Positions 1-11,700 of a DNA stretch of 64,000 nt are shown here, in pieces. Source of the stretch: Echinostoma caproni. Taxonomy: Eukaryota; Platyhelminthes; Trematoda; Plagiorchiida; Echinostomatidae. Each line of letters starts with the position of its first letter. Position 1 is the first letter of the stretch. A program made the translations under genes and the position numbers. The DNA lies in the NCBI GenBank assembly GCA_900618425.1, contig UZAN01040251.1, forward strand, positions 14,171-78,170. Reading direction: 5' to 3'. The notes beneath the pieces are model-generated. The model searched no databases and was not told the DNA's origin. It saw only the letters and a list, made by a program, of their open reading frames with translations.

Positions 1-489
1 ATTAGCTCAATCAATTTAGAGTATCAACTTGGATTAGCCCATTCGACTGTTTAGAGGCACCAGAGAGCAGAATGAGTTAGCTGGTACTGCTTATCAAGCG
101 ACTCCTGATTTTGAGTACAAAGAAGAGGGTTTTCATGAGACTTCAACCAAAAAGGAAGTTCGTACAAAGAAGCAGACGTTGTGAAACAATTGCGGGTTAT
201 GAGTCGTTACAATGAAAAGCCATTCACATCGTAAAATACGGACTAGGGAAATGGAGGATTATAAAAAGGCATGCGTAGCTTGAATTAATGATTCTGAAAA
301 TATTCTAGGAACACTTCTTCTATCCTTTCTCCGCAAAATGGTGTGCCTAACTATTTCGATAGGAAGAGAGAGATTTCAGAGTACACACTTTGCTTGAGAA
401 GGTCCTCATCATCAACGTTGATTCCAATATGTATAGAAAGCAATTAGTGGCTTCGAGCGGCAATAGTGGTGCCAAGATAATGTTTGTTC
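1..489. other. no recognised gene; open frames only
   Basis: Nothing is identifiable here. A hydrophilic plus-strand frame runs over about 55-195 before a stop, and a 73-codon minus-strand frame covers 347-568, overlapping the repeat copy that follows. The stretch near 205-255 (GAAAAGCCATT and following) weakly resembles the direct repeat at 3440 and 6970, but I could not extend that match convincingly. Confidence 0.4.
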
Positions 490-745
490 CAATCTTTATG
501 CAAAATCGTTGTTTATTTTTTTCAATTAAAAGCCCCTGATGAACGCGATAAGACCATTCCCATCCCAATGTTGACGAACGACGTGGTTTTCTCCCACATA
601 TGCATACATGAGTTGACTAACAGGATGACGATAACATGGCTAATTCGAAATCTTGTTTTACTGAACCAATAATTGCGTACATGTGAACTACCGTGTTCAT
701 TAATAAGCATACAAAATGGAAATTTGTTGTCACTGCTCTGTTCTG
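490..745 (-). repeat. partial third copy of the duplicated block (block C)
   Basis: Read on the minus strand, this segment matches 2830-3105 (plus) and 23500-23770 (minus). The best shared stretch surrounds TGAACCAATAATTGCGTAC on the plus strand here, TGAACCAATAATGGCGTAC at 23.7 kb and its reverse complement at 2.9 kb. All three copies can be read as a peptide containing R-x-Y-W-F-x-x-T-R. Only the distal part of the 1.7 kb block is present; promoter-like and exon-like parts were not found nearby. It shows the block is a dispersed family rather than a single segmental duplication. Confidence 0.75.
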
Positions 746-1599
746 GTTGTTTACATTTGGTTTAATCCACATCTCAGGTAAACCTATCCTACAACAGTTT
801 TTTCCCCCTAGACTTCCTTTTAAACTGAATTAGCCATTGACACTGTGTTCTTTTTTCAGTCAGACACCGAATGAAATATAATGTATGACTGTCTGATTTT
901 ATCAGGAAATATCCGGATTTATTCCAGTTACAGGCCGAATTTATATACTTTAACATAGTTTATGTTACTATGACTATGGTTTTGAGGACAATCACAAGTA
1001 ATGGGGTTATATGAACAAAGATATCTGTTAACTCATAGGTACCTAACTGGATTTATATTTTGCAAAATGAGCGTTCAGTATATAACGATGAGCACATTAC
1101 AGGAATCTGCTCAATCCATGAGCGGTGGGTACAGTAGATCATGGATCATCAATGTTCGCCACGCACTCATAAACTCTAACTCTGTACCCTAGCAAGTTAT
1201 TTTGCGCAAACGGTTCCCTTTCCATGTGAGAAAGATCAGGATCATATCATTAGTAATGCATATACAATCAGATCATGTTTGATTGAATGAGTGATAGGCA
1301 TGCTGAAAGATGAACACACAGAGATCAGAGAAATTGATCAAGACGAAAGCCAAAGATCGTAAAACAGAACCAATTGGGGCATATGGGCGTATTCACTACA
1401 ATGGGGGCAGTTGGATATCCCTGCCGCTTATGGTCGATTGCGAATTATCTTTCCTTATATTTATCTAGTTTGTAACATCAAATGACAACTGTCTCGGCTA
1501 ACCGTCTGGAGGATCAAGGTGAGAAAGCCGCTTTTGCGTTTTTCACAATGCCTGTCCTTTAGGAAGTTCAAGGAGAGGGAGGGGTAGTCTACCGCCAGA
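746..1599. other. no recognised gene
   Basis: AT-rich sequence with only short open frames (the longest about 63 codons at 1001-1192, plus strand). I see no transposon motif, RNA gene or splice-consistent exon here. Confidence 0.4.
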
Positions 1600-1696
1600 A
1601 GTGATCATGAAGCGATAAACGGTCCACTGTTTTATTGCCTTGCAAATCTGTAAATAAACAAAATAACTGAAATGGATAAGACATTTTTATTGTCGT

Positions 1697-1731
1697 TATT
1701 ATTATTATTATTAATATTACTAATATTAAGC
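1697..1731. repeat. ATT-rich microsatellite
   Basis: A run of TTA/ATT trinucleotide units with interruptions, inside block A and absent from the matching part of block B. It therefore arose or expanded after the duplication. Confidence 0.8.
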
Positions 1732-2011
1732 GCAAATAATTTGAGTATCGATTGCTGTATTTGCATGTGTGTTAGAGGTTCTCGGTGCTCACTCCTCCAA
1801 TGACAGTTCTGTCAAAACTCTGCACAATGAATTAACACTACTCACACTCAAATCATAGCTTGAGGTAACCCTCATACTGAACAATAAGGCATTGACCATT
1901 TCAATTCTGTTCATCAATATGTAAATTAAGGTAGTAAGAAAGAAATTAGTCAGTCCACAAAACACAGAACACGAGACACTGCTCAGATTACATTGATATA
2001 TCGTTGTCAGG

Positions 2012-2360
2012 ATGATCGTATGCATCATTCTTTGTTTTCTGATAGTGGTCTCTGCAGAACCTCATCCGTGTGAATATAAGTGTCTCATCAAATCATTGAG
2101 GCGCTGTGGATGTGATAAATAAAGGACTCTCTTTGCTATCCAAATATTTCCTAAATCTTCACATCATCTCTCAAATGTGGCGTTATTCTCTTTGTTGTCC
2201 TTCTCTTACTAGCGATACAATTAAAACTCAAACAACCGGCCTGCTCACTAAATGCAAAAGTATGAAATTCAAGGCATACTGCTTAGGACAATCCCATGCA
2301 GATAAGGCAACTAAAAATTGTAAAGAATTTAAGAAATATTTCATTGTTATTCTCAACTAA
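2012..2360 (+). CDS. candidate two-exon gene for a small secreted cysteine-containing peptide
   Basis: Exon 1 is proposed as 2012-2067 and exon 2 as 2213-2360. The first frame starts MIVCIILCFLIVVSAEPHP, a typical cleavable signal sequence ending V-S-A. A GT at 2068-2069 is also found at the same position in the inverted copy. A pyrimidine tract ending ACTAG precedes 2213, and the other copy has a similar tract ending TACAG. Exon 1 leaves two bases over and exon 2 needs exactly two, so splicing keeps the frame and gives 67 residues. The mature part is basic with three cysteines (near K-C-K-S, A-Y-C-L and K-N-C-K). Unspliced, the first frame instead stops at 2120-2122 after 36 residues with four cysteines and an overlapping AATAAA. 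The donor is not a strong consensus, and differences between the copies are mostly amino-acid changing. A real gene, a decayed gene and a non-coding repeat are all possible. No family recognised. Confidence 0.3.
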
Positions 2361-3439
2361 ACTTAGAATAACTTCCTAATTGTCATATTGTGTGCTTAAA
2401 GTTTCGTTGATCTTTGACGGACTTGTAATTGAGGTTCGATAAACAGTAAGTTTACGGTGAATTGAAAACAGCGAACCGAAACGAATGGCACAGCAAACAG
2501 GTGTTGTCAAGATTGCGACCACTTGACGATGTTCCGTCAGGATTGTAAGGTTTTGCACTTATGTGTGAACAATTTAAAATATGAAATGTTAGGGCGGAGT
2601 TTTTAAAGGCAATATTATTGTCGTCTTTATAATGAATCTTCGTTTTCTGATCATTTAAAAAGTCCTTGAACGGTCGAAATTCTAATGGCAAGCAGAAACA
2701 TGTAAAGTGATAATTGGGATTGTTGACCCAACCGAAAAACGCTGGAGAACAAGTGGGGTGGCGGCAGTTTCTAGTTGATGCACAATAGGATTGCATTCAC
2801 TTGGAACATAAGTATACATCATTAAGTAAATTAACCGGACATACCGATGTCAACATTTTTCCATTCTGTAATGTAATGAATAACCACAGTATCTTACATC
2901 TACGCAATTATTGGTTCAACAGAACAAGACTTCGGACCAGTGATCTAATGCTCATCCCGTTATTCAACGAATGTTTGCGCATGTTGGAGAAAGAAACGTC
3001 GTTCGGCAACTTTAGGTTGGAATGGTCTCATAGTTTTCACTATTCGTTTTTGAGTGAAACACATCGAGAAGGATTTTGCATACGCTTTTGCACAAACATT
3101 TGACGTTTCTGCAAACCATGGACTTTGGTTCTTTGATAATTACCAGTCGATCTTACTACTAACTAGCCAAGCTCCACTCTTATAGACATGCTTCGTGTCA
3201 CTGCGGTCAGAGGAGAATTACCAAAAAAATCTCCAATCGTTTGTGAACTGGTTAATGCATTCCTAGAGTGTTTTCTAAACAAAGAAATCATGTTGGCTTT
3301 CATCTCTAATGAAAAATGTTTGATCATGTAGAGTGACAACAATCCGATGATAGCTCATGCCGACTTAGGAATCGATATCAATCTACTGCGATCATAATTC
3401 TGCCAACCTTACAGTTGTTAAAAAACTAACTAACTTTCG

Positions 3440-3700
3440 ATCTCTCTATGCAGATTAAATCGGTTGGAATTTTACAAGTACACCATATAAAAACATTTAA
3501 ATAACTAACTTGAAGCGGGTAACACTGGTTGTTGAATCCTTATCAAAGCCGTTTAGGGATGCAAGCACAATGATGGAGAATAATGACTACAAAGCTTCAG
3601 AAAAGAGATGTAATAGCACAGAATTATTTACGTAGTGAAAAGCCATTTATCGCAGAGAAAAGTGAGTTGGAAGTGGCAGCGTGATACAAAATAAGCGAGT
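3440..3700 (+). repeat. dispersed direct repeat, copy 1
   Basis: It matches 6970-7240 in the same orientation. Shared landmarks in order are GGTTGGAAT followed by ACCAT, ACATTTAAAT, GAAGCG, GGTTG, ATAATGA-TACA and CGTGATAC. Divergence is high (roughly one third of bases by eye). It starts about 110 bases after block A ends. No coding capacity beyond a 21-codon frame was seen, and no known family was recognised. Confidence 0.65.
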
Positions 3701-6700
3701 ATCATGAAGGCCTTATCAGTGTGACTAGAGAGGATGAACAAACCCTAGTGATTCCCGAGTGTTAAGGTGCCTGGATGAACGGGAGTCTGCGTGACCATGG
3801 AGTGTGAAGGATTTTCAGTTCAAACCAATATCATTCATTTAATTCCACCATTTGAAATTAATTTTGAGTTGAATGAAAATATCCAAATATCATTGAATGT
3901 TATTGGTAATACTGAGAACCCTCTAGTTTGAATTGAACTGGGTGATTGAAACTAAATTCGAACAATCTAACACATCTATTTATTTGCGAGTTCATTTATT
4001 CGATCAGAAAGAACTCATTTTTTATTGTTTCGCTGTTGTCGCAAAATGAAGTTCTCTAATCGAAAATGGTGTTTCTTTCGCTGGTCCAGTTTGTTTGCAT
4101 TGTAAACATTGTGCTTAGACTTGAACAATAATCTTTTGAAACCGGTAAAATGTCAAGTAGATATTAATATCACCACTGTTCTCCGATTCAGTTTTGCAGC
4201 CCATAATTTATGACCAAATTTTAATTTGTTCACTGAAAACTAACCTCATCAATAACAGAAGCATAGTTGTTATCGATAGAATAGTACTTATTTCCTCGTT
4301 TTAATTTTGCTTTTGCACACTGTGCCTTTTGGGTAGATCACAGGTTTGCAATGGAAAATCATTATGATACTAAATCACATCCGAACTACCGTTGCAAAGG
4401 TTTGCTTCTTAAGTATGAAGTACGCGAGTTCTATTCAGCATAAGTCGGCTATTAACACTGCAGTATTGAAAACAACGGCCGATAGGTGAAACAAACTGTC
4501 TTTCGATAAGTTTATCAACTGGCCATTAGTATAACTGATCCTCCTCTCGGCTGCGTCGTTGGTGCGTCTTCGGAAGTGCGTTGAGTTTCTTCATCCGCGG
4601 CCATGTCAAGGCTAAGGCCGATAGAGCAAAATCTGATGTTCCAATGAATGTTTAGCCAAGTAGAAGCATAATTTGCTCAAATAAACGGGTCAACTATAAC
4701 GTAGTTTATTTTAATTTGAATATGTTGGTCATTTTCGTGATCAACCTGAAACATTTGTGCATAACTTCACAAACATGAAGCTGGATTGAATTACCCTTGA
4801 AATGCTATCACTCGGAACAAATTCTTGCTGGCCAAGACGACGAACGGACAAATCCGAGGTGGATGTGTAGTTCGAGAACCTGTGCAACCGAACGAGGGAT
4901 CTAACACCTGGATATTATAATAAGTACGCGATTCGTACCTACGAATTCAGATTTCAAACAGTCGGATAACTGCCTGTTGCGCCCACAGACTGGACTATCG
5001 GCTTTATGGAGCATATTGAGAGAGTGGAGACACTGTTGAAGGAAAATTGTATAAAGTGACTTGTGGTTTGTGTTCTGATTTGATTCAGACATCCCCATGA
5101 CCGCTTTATCTAGCCGTTTTCTGTGCACTGTTTTGCCCCGCAGGCAATTTGTCTTATCCGCATCAACTAACGAACGCAGCATAGCAAATCAAAACTGTTT
5201 TGAAGTTGATGGGGATTTCACAGCCATGCCTCTTATCAGTTCCATGCAACTACCAATAAATAAAGCTGCACGCACGTTTTCGTTGGTTCCCAGTTTTACT
5301 CATCATGATTCGTGGCTAAAATTACGAGTGTCGGTAAATAATGCACAAGTGTCGCTCATTACCATCCACAAATATTTGAATTGTTGTCCGCCGTTCACGA
5401 AATCAGGACCCCCCGACTAATGGTTCATTTTGCAATATAGTTATGAAACTTCAGAGCCTGAATACTGATGAACATTCAAGACAATTGCAAAGGAATACCT
5501 TCCGAAAATCAAACGTTCTTTAAACATTACGATTTACTGTTTTCTCCATCTGCCTCGAAGCTGCATCGCTTTAGCGAAGTAAGTAATTATTGTGTGGAAT
5601 GTGTCGTATTCAGCGTCTTCTATCCAAATACGAATCTACAACATTTTTTTTTTCTTTGTCACAATGATTTAGAATCGTGACCAAAATATTCAGAATTTGA
5701 TACAAATGAATCATATTTGTCACGTGAATGGTTGGTAAGACTAGCGTTCTCACTGGGTTGTGAAACCACGCGCCAGTCTATTGCTGATACCACGTTGTGA
5801 GAGGTACCAGTCGAATCGAATTCACACAAAAGATTCCATTCATAGTTCCGCTCCATGGCCTTTGGCCATGTGAGATCAAGAAACATTTACGAAACAGAAA
5901 AATGGGCTGTCAACCAGATTTATCTGTGATACCGACATGATGACAATGCCTATAAACTGGATCAATGGTTCAAAATGCAGACAGCATTTGGTGCAGAGGC
6001 AACACGTGACCAGGCTTTATCGTGAGGGTCAATAAACGCAAAAATTAAAAATTGTCTTGAATGTTCCAGAATTTCACTAACAGTGAAATATCGTATATGT
6101 CACGATCGGACCATCCAGTACAGTTCTATCCGTGAGGCAAATGAGAAATGAAACCACACTCGTTCCGCATAGCGTAAAATGTCTAGGACGGTAAATAAAG
6201 ACCAAGTTAGTCGGAGTAAGAATGGAGCACACGTCAGCAATGCAAACATGACAAATATGCGCAGGTAACAGGACATCATTTTTGGATCCGCTTCCGTTCG
6301 GAATACCTCACTGGCCTCTGACAGCGCGTTTTTCCTGCCATATAACCCTAGTCTCGTCAAACTCCTTATTGATATGAAATATAACAAGCTGGCTGATATA
6401 TATCGATTCGGTGGGTCACTGCAGTCGTGCAATTTGCGTGAGACAGCTAAAAACTTAGAGAACCTCGTCCGGAAAAACAGGGTTTATTACCTCATGGGTA
6501 GGAAGAGGAGGTGGGAGCTAGAGGCAGGTAAAAAGGCAAAGTGACGGTTAAGTACCTCAAACTTGGGACAAGAAATGATGCGTGAGCCACAGAGTTCCGG
6601 CAAGGTAGTCCACACATCAGCACAGCTTTTATTTACAGGATTTTACAAGTAACGGTGATTTGCTCTTAGACTTTGATTTTGATTTTTCTGGAACATATCC

Positions 6701-6969
6701 ATGGGTAACGGCCTTATGAAGGATGGGAATATTCACTTGATGATGCAGCCGGTTGATAAGAGGATTGTTTAGGCTTAAATTCATGAGTTCAAATTAGCTT
6801 TCATATTTTTGAAAAAAGGGAAAGGAGTTTGATCTCCCATTGTCAGTGACATAGAATGACACCGTTACGATGACAGTTTACACAAAAATAAAAATCAATA
6901 ATAAATAAATGCATTTTATAATAATAAAAATAGGCACTAGAAACATCACAATGGGTAAGCAATTATGCA
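3701..6969. other. no recognised gene; two unsupported open-frame clusters
   Basis: Open frames of 93 codons (minus, 4901-5182) and 107 codons (plus, 5097-5420) overlap on opposite strands. A 110-codon minus-strand frame at 6100-6432 contains a hydrophobic stretch (around MSCYLRIFVMFALLTC). None matches a family I know, and none is flanked by clear splice signals. The rest is AT-rich and featureless, with a short A/T-rich low-complexity patch at 6880-6935. Confidence 0.35.
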
Positions 6970-7240
6970 ACGTTCAATCAGCTCTCTCCGCAAATTACAT
7001 AGGTTGGAATGTTATAAGAAATATACCATTTACGGACATTTAAATCATTAAGTTGGTTGAAGCGTAAAAACATGGTTGGTGAGTTATTACCGAAGTCATT
7101 CGGACATGCGCAAACGAGGAGGGTCAGGATAATGATTACATTGATTTAGAATAAAAGTATGCAGGTATAACATCAGTTACGTAACCGAAAACGAATAACC
7201 AAGGAGGAAAGATTGTTGCAAATGGCTACGTGATACTGAG
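6970..7240 (+). repeat. dispersed direct repeat, copy 2
   Basis: Second copy of the 3440-3700 repeat in the same orientation, about 3.5 kb downstream. The match begins near CCGCAAATTACATAGGTTGG and fades after CGTGATAC. Sequence on either side of the two copies does not match. Confidence 0.65.
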
Positions 7241-9144
7241 TGTGTATTAATGAGCTGAGGACATCGCATAAAGCAAGAGTTTGAAGGAAGCTCAGGCAAA
7301 AGCAACGTAACGCCGTCAAAAATGTTCATTGCAAATTATGGTGCTAGATTTTACTAAAATGTTTGTGTAAGAAATATGCTTTTATCACTCCGACAGATGT
7401 CAACCTAAAGTGGCGTTTATCAATTTTACTCTGACGTTTCAAATATCTTGCAAAAGTTTGCTATCCCTAAATACTGACTTTGAATGACACGGCACGGTTT
7501 AAACCTTTTTAATCACACGGTAAATATGCTAAAACGTATCATGGAGAATATTTCTACATTGAGAATACTAAAAAGTCTCTGTGTGAGGTAGACTTCAACA
7601 GATTCAATAAATTGCACGAATTTGTTATGATAACTGATTTTTGGTCTTTGTCCGGTGTAACGCAATTTTCCCTTCACCTGGAAAACATGCTATCGCAAAA
7701 CAGGTAGACATCTTCTCTGTGCTGTCTAGTGTTTGGTGCTGTATATCTGGTTTATTTCTATGAACATTGTTTGGTATAATATCCTCATGAATCGGTTCCT
7801 AAAGCAATCCGAGCACGGAGAAGTTACTTTAGGTTTCGAAACGCTTTTCTTCAGGTTATACATCTGATGACCCATATGTCGAATTATTGGCGAACGCGGT
7901 CTACAAAGTGGACACACGGAGTACATGATGCCGGTCAAATAAATAATGGTCTGATCAAAAGCTGCGGTGTAAACGTATCTATTCGGGACTTAATTTTGAA
8001 TTATGGGCATATGTGACAGCTTCGTTCTGAAGAATTCACATTAGCCGTGATCAGAGGGAAAATGGTCTTGTGAAAATACATCATTTTTGTTCTAGTTTCT
8101 CCAATAGCACAGGTCTTATAAACATTTGTGCAAGCATTCACTGTTCGAAAAGTCTAAAATCGGAAGCGACCGAATCTAATGCCAAATAAGTTAAATGAGA
8201 GAGAACGTTTCGGGATAGTAGCGTGTTTCTCTCATGTTTGATAAGAAGGCATAGTAGGTCATAGTAGAAGTGATTGACTAGTCGAAAATATAGCTTTCCA
8301 CACTCACTTGTTGTATCGCAAGCCATAATGGGTTAGGCCAAGCAGTTAAAATGTTTAATCGCCTGGTATTTCGACTTCCGTTGACACTGTACCATATTGC
8401 CTTTCTCCCGTGTAAACACAGATAATGGAAATAGTGTACTTATGAATTTGGAAGGCAGGTAATGCGAAGTCAGATAGTCCTCATTATTATTCTCTGATAG
8501 ACAGCGTATGTTTGGTTATTATACCAGCCCATTTAGTGTTTTAAAACCAATCGCATTCATAACTGAAGATATAGAAATAGTGAACGATCTGTCAAACGAA
8601 GACCACTGTTGGGAATAAATAGCAATAACCATTTCGGTTTTATCTGCTCTGCTCCTAATCTCAAGTAATCATTCACGACGGTTTCTGATGGAGAAGGCTA
8701 TGAAAGTCAATTTTGCGCTTGATTAAAATCCATTACTACCAACCTGCTTCACGAGAACGGGTGAACGAGACTAATAAATAAATTAGTTATTCGTCCCGAG
8801 ATCATAAATTACTTGACTGCTGGCTTGATTATCTGCACAGAAAATTCATTTTACATGGAATATTTCGTAGATATCCATGATAGTGACTAAAAATCTATCA
8901 TTCGTAACGAACAGCACTACACGTATACACGCAACCGAGAGAGAGTGTGGGATTCAATCGACAACGTTACGCTGATGTGCGTAAAATTGCCAGTGTGTCA
9001 GCCTGAAGATCTACGGCAAATCTCGGCTATCGTTTGCGCTATGAACTGTAGAGACATATCTGACAAAAAACCGAAAATCTCATATAATATTATTTCAAAC
9101 CCCCATATTTTCGGGGAAATGTCAACCATAGAATAGCAAATATG
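7241..9144. other. no recognised gene
   Basis: Only short frames occur. A 70-codon minus-strand frame at 7726-7938 has a pattern (I-I-R-H-M-G-H-Q) faintly reminiscent of a GIY-YIG C-terminal half. It lacks the GIY, YIG and glutamate motifs, so I do not call it. Confidence 0.35.
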
Positions 9145-9430
9145 TCACATGCGATATCACCCCAACATAGTGTATGACATTACCCTACCTCTGGTTCCCT
9201 TAACCACATTCACCACATCGTTTGGACCAGTTCAAATCCTTATCGAATTGTATCATCTACATTCACTTCCACCCCTAACCAAACAGAAATCACGCAAACC
9301 ACTTTTACACCAAATGGTTTAAATGACTCATTGCCAATCGTATGTTTATCCGTTTTACGTGATCATATAAATGTGCGTTTATAGGTGATTGGGAACACGC
9401 GAAACTGGTGGCCAATATCAATTTCGTTGA
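9145..9430 (+). mobile_element. Penelope-like element, 3' tail fragment (copy A)
   Basis: The reverse complement of this segment aligns well with 53505-53800, which lies directly 3' of a Penelope GIY-YIG domain on the minus strand. Shared landmarks are the plus-strand TCGTTTGGACCAGTTCAAAT (reverse complement of GAACTGGACCAAACGAT at 53.7 kb), the CCTAACCAAACAGAAATCAC region, and GATCATATAAATGTGCGTTT. In this copy the element sense is plus. No GIY-YIG or reverse-transcriptase sequence precedes it, so it is a 5'-truncated fragment of the non-coding 3' region. Confidence 0.7.
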
Positions 9431-10089
9431 CCCACAATCATGACGGAATTCGGGTTGGAATGGATTCGAAACGCCTTGGAAGAACCGCTGTTCCCATAGT
9501 GAAAAATGCCATCGTTTGAGAAGCCTTTGTGTTGAATCTTGAACACTGTCTGTTTGTCTCTTATCCTATCAATGCAAGTCTAGTCATTATTGAGCATGCG
9601 AGATTTTCCAGCAATTTACATTGGTTATTCGCCTGTTCTAAGAATTGCAGTCACAATGATACGCTAAGTGGATAGACGTGTATAACTGTTTCGTCTTTTT
9701 GCTCGTATGTCCCCGATTATTTGGATTCTCACCTCCGCTTCCAAAACAGTAATTAGGTAAGAATCTTCAGTTATATGTTTGCTACGGCAACAATGCGTTT
9801 TGGTCTATCTATTGTCTCTCACTCGTATACGAGTAGTTTTCTGCCAAATTCGAACTAAAAAATACTGTTACTATGATTATATTACAAGACTGATGATTAT
9901 TGAATCCCATACTACATGTACACCCTGGGTTGGGTTGGTATTAAAATTAAATAGCAAATTATGACGTGCACTCACGGGTGCTGAGCAGCTAGTTCTTGTA
10001 TTGCTTCATACAGCCGTGACTTGAATGAATCGATTGCTGGTGCACAAACCATTTGAGGTGAAAGAAAAATCCCGGTATTACAAATTCTC

Positions 10090-11220
10090 AGGCTAAATGA
10101 AGGACACCTACAATCTAGCCGACTCTTCTGAAGCATAATTTCAAACGGATGCCTTAGAAGGTGTTAGTAGTTTTGCTAATGTCTACGGACGTTCGATTGA
10201 TTTTTGGTAGCAAATCAGTCATTGATTCCAAGCATGAATAGCATACGCAGTGTATGGCCTAATGTATGCTGATAGGAAACGGGGCAAAAGGTTCGTTATG
10301 ATTGATCCAAAAACACATTTTAGCAATCCAACCTGGCCTTCGGTGACGCTCGTGTGCAATGTTTGGAACATCCCAGGGCTTCACAACCAATAACCTCCAG
10401 GTCCTTTTGGTTTGGAGAACGTGGTAATGGCTGAGTTCCAGGTTAGTATGGAAAGCGACCCCTGTGGCTCAGCGATACAACCTTGAATTTCGCAGAGTTA
10501 AATTTGACGTCGTTAGTGAAAGATCATCGGTAAGGTGTACCAACGTTTCATATTCTTTAGGTTTTTTTACCGTCCCCCATGTTTTGACGTCGTCAGCGGA
10601 TAATAATGTCTTTTCTCCAAGGACATATTGTAGTTCGTTCATCAAAAGGTTCGGACCGAGTTCGGATCCTTATGGAACTCCATGGGTAACCTCGATCGGA
10701 CCCAATAGAGAACCATTTACTCGAACCGATACGTTACGTTGTCGAAGAAATTTATCAGTCCAGTCAAGGAGCAGTCCTCAATCACCGTAGGTAGGGAGCT
10801 TTTGCAGCAGTATATGTTGGTTAACCCTGTCAAGAACTGTCCAGAAGTCTGAACAGACTATGCTTACTGCCTCTCCTGCGTTGACTGATCTTGTCATTTT
10901 AAGGGCGTTTCTTTGGAAACATGTGTTGGGCCGGGGAAACAATGTTATGGTTCTCGAAATGCTCCATCATCAACAATCGATTCCATTACCTTTGACTTGA
11001 CAGGAAGCATTGTAACTGGAAGGTAGTTCGCAGGATCATTTCTGCAGCCGTCTTTGTATGTGGGTTAAATGATACCGTGTTTTCAGAATTCAGGGACCAT
11101 CGTCTTGTCAAACATTCTTTGATTTAAATAGCACATCACTTTATATATATGATTTCCCAAGGAATTCATGGTCCGTGAGCGGTTGTTGTTCTCTTCGGGA
11201 GATGAATTCCTGTGCAGCGC
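10090..11220 (-). pseudogene. CR1-like non-LTR retrotransposon reverse transcriptase, decayed
   Basis: Reading the minus strand from high to low coordinates gives the usual order of a CR1/Jockey-type reverse transcriptase, spread over several frames. YKDGCRNDPANYLPVTMLPV lies near 11062-11005 (the finger motif ending N-Y-R-P-V in the family). FWTVLDRVNQHILLQKL lies near 10858-10800 (first catalytic Asp region). VTHGVP lies near 10690-10672. SADD lies near 10602-10590, where the family's aromatic residue before A-D-D is serine but both aspartates remain. KDLEVIG and a R-P-Y-T-A-Y-A-I-H-A-W segment near 10250 match the C-terminal region. Multiple stops and frameshifts make it dead. Residues reconstructed across frames are inference; the motifs and their order are visible directly. 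Confidence 0.85.
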
Positions 11221-11469
11221 CGACAGTTTGGTTTTTACTCTTTTACATTTCAAGTTGTGTAATAGTTGTAGTAGTAGTACTTATACGCACGGAATTTGGA
11301 ACGCCAAACAGGCATTATGAATCACAGGACCCGAATCAATAATCAGGTGTCACGGACTAGATCATAGAAGCACTGGACCGCAATTACACGGGTTCTCAAT
11401 GTCCACCAGAAGGAGACGCTAGAAAAAGGCCTCAGGAATGGAAGTAATAACTAGTTCGTTTATTGTAAG

Positions 11470-11685
11470 AAATGAGGGGGAATAAATAACTTGTACGAAA
11501 CGAAGATTATTGGTCATCAAGACCTCCACCAATCGGATTGCAGTACTGCTTGCATAATTCTTCTTTTGTCTGCACTGCATTGGATCGGCTGACACGAGTC
11601 ACCAATAGCTTGTATTCAGAAGCCATGCGCGTGTCATTGATGTCAGTATTCACATTTGATTGATCGCGAATATCCTGAAACTGTA
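11470..11685 (-). pseudogene. unidentified coding-like minus-strand frame with downstream AATAAA
   Basis: On the minus strand an open frame of roughly 66 codons enters after two stops with L-W-R-G-A-L-Q-F-Q-D-I-R. It contains MASEYKLLVTRVSRSNAVQT and ends C-N-P-I-G-G-G-L-D-D-Q-stop near 11510. A polyadenylation-like AATAAA follows within about 40 bases on that strand (near 11480). Composition is protein-like and hydrophilic. Adjacent frames further upstream also look coding (for example I-D-H-H-Q-L-V-L-I-Q-A-Y near 11730), which suggests a frameshifted longer protein. I do not recognise it. A retroelement gag end or a processed host-gene remnant are the likeliest options. Confidence 0.35.
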
Positions 11686-11700
11686 ACGCGCCGCGCCAGA

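Larger units (their letters stand above)
1600..3330 (+). repeat. block A: 1.7 kb segment duplicated in inverted orientation at 23.28-25.03 kb
   Basis: Long stretches here match the reverse complement of 23280-25030 in the same order. The matches include AAGCGATAA plus CCACTGTT at the left end (about 1610-1635), the 1770-2010 segment upstream of an ATG, the ATG segment at 2012, GTAAAGAATTTAAGAA near 2320, the AAATGATCA/AAAACGAAG region near 2640, and CCATGGAC-TTGGTTC near 3115. Spacing is conserved throughout, so this is one contiguous duplicated unit. By eye identity varies from roughly 60 to 85 percent. A partial third copy lies at 490-745. No terminal repeats or target duplications were recognised, so mechanism and element class are unknown. 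Confidence 0.85.

Noticed and set aside
195..260. Possible third copy of the 3440/6970 direct repeat
   Set aside because: Only GAAAAGCCATT and a few scattered bases agree; the alignment could not be extended on either side.
5097..5420. 107-codon plus-strand frame with an overlapping 93-codon minus-strand frame
   Set aside because: No recognisable domain on either strand and no supporting signals; kept only as an unsupported open frame.
7726..7938. Possible second GIY-YIG C-terminal half on the minus strand
   Set aside because: Only a short histidine pattern is similar; signature I-Y, Y-I-G and catalytic Glu are not present.
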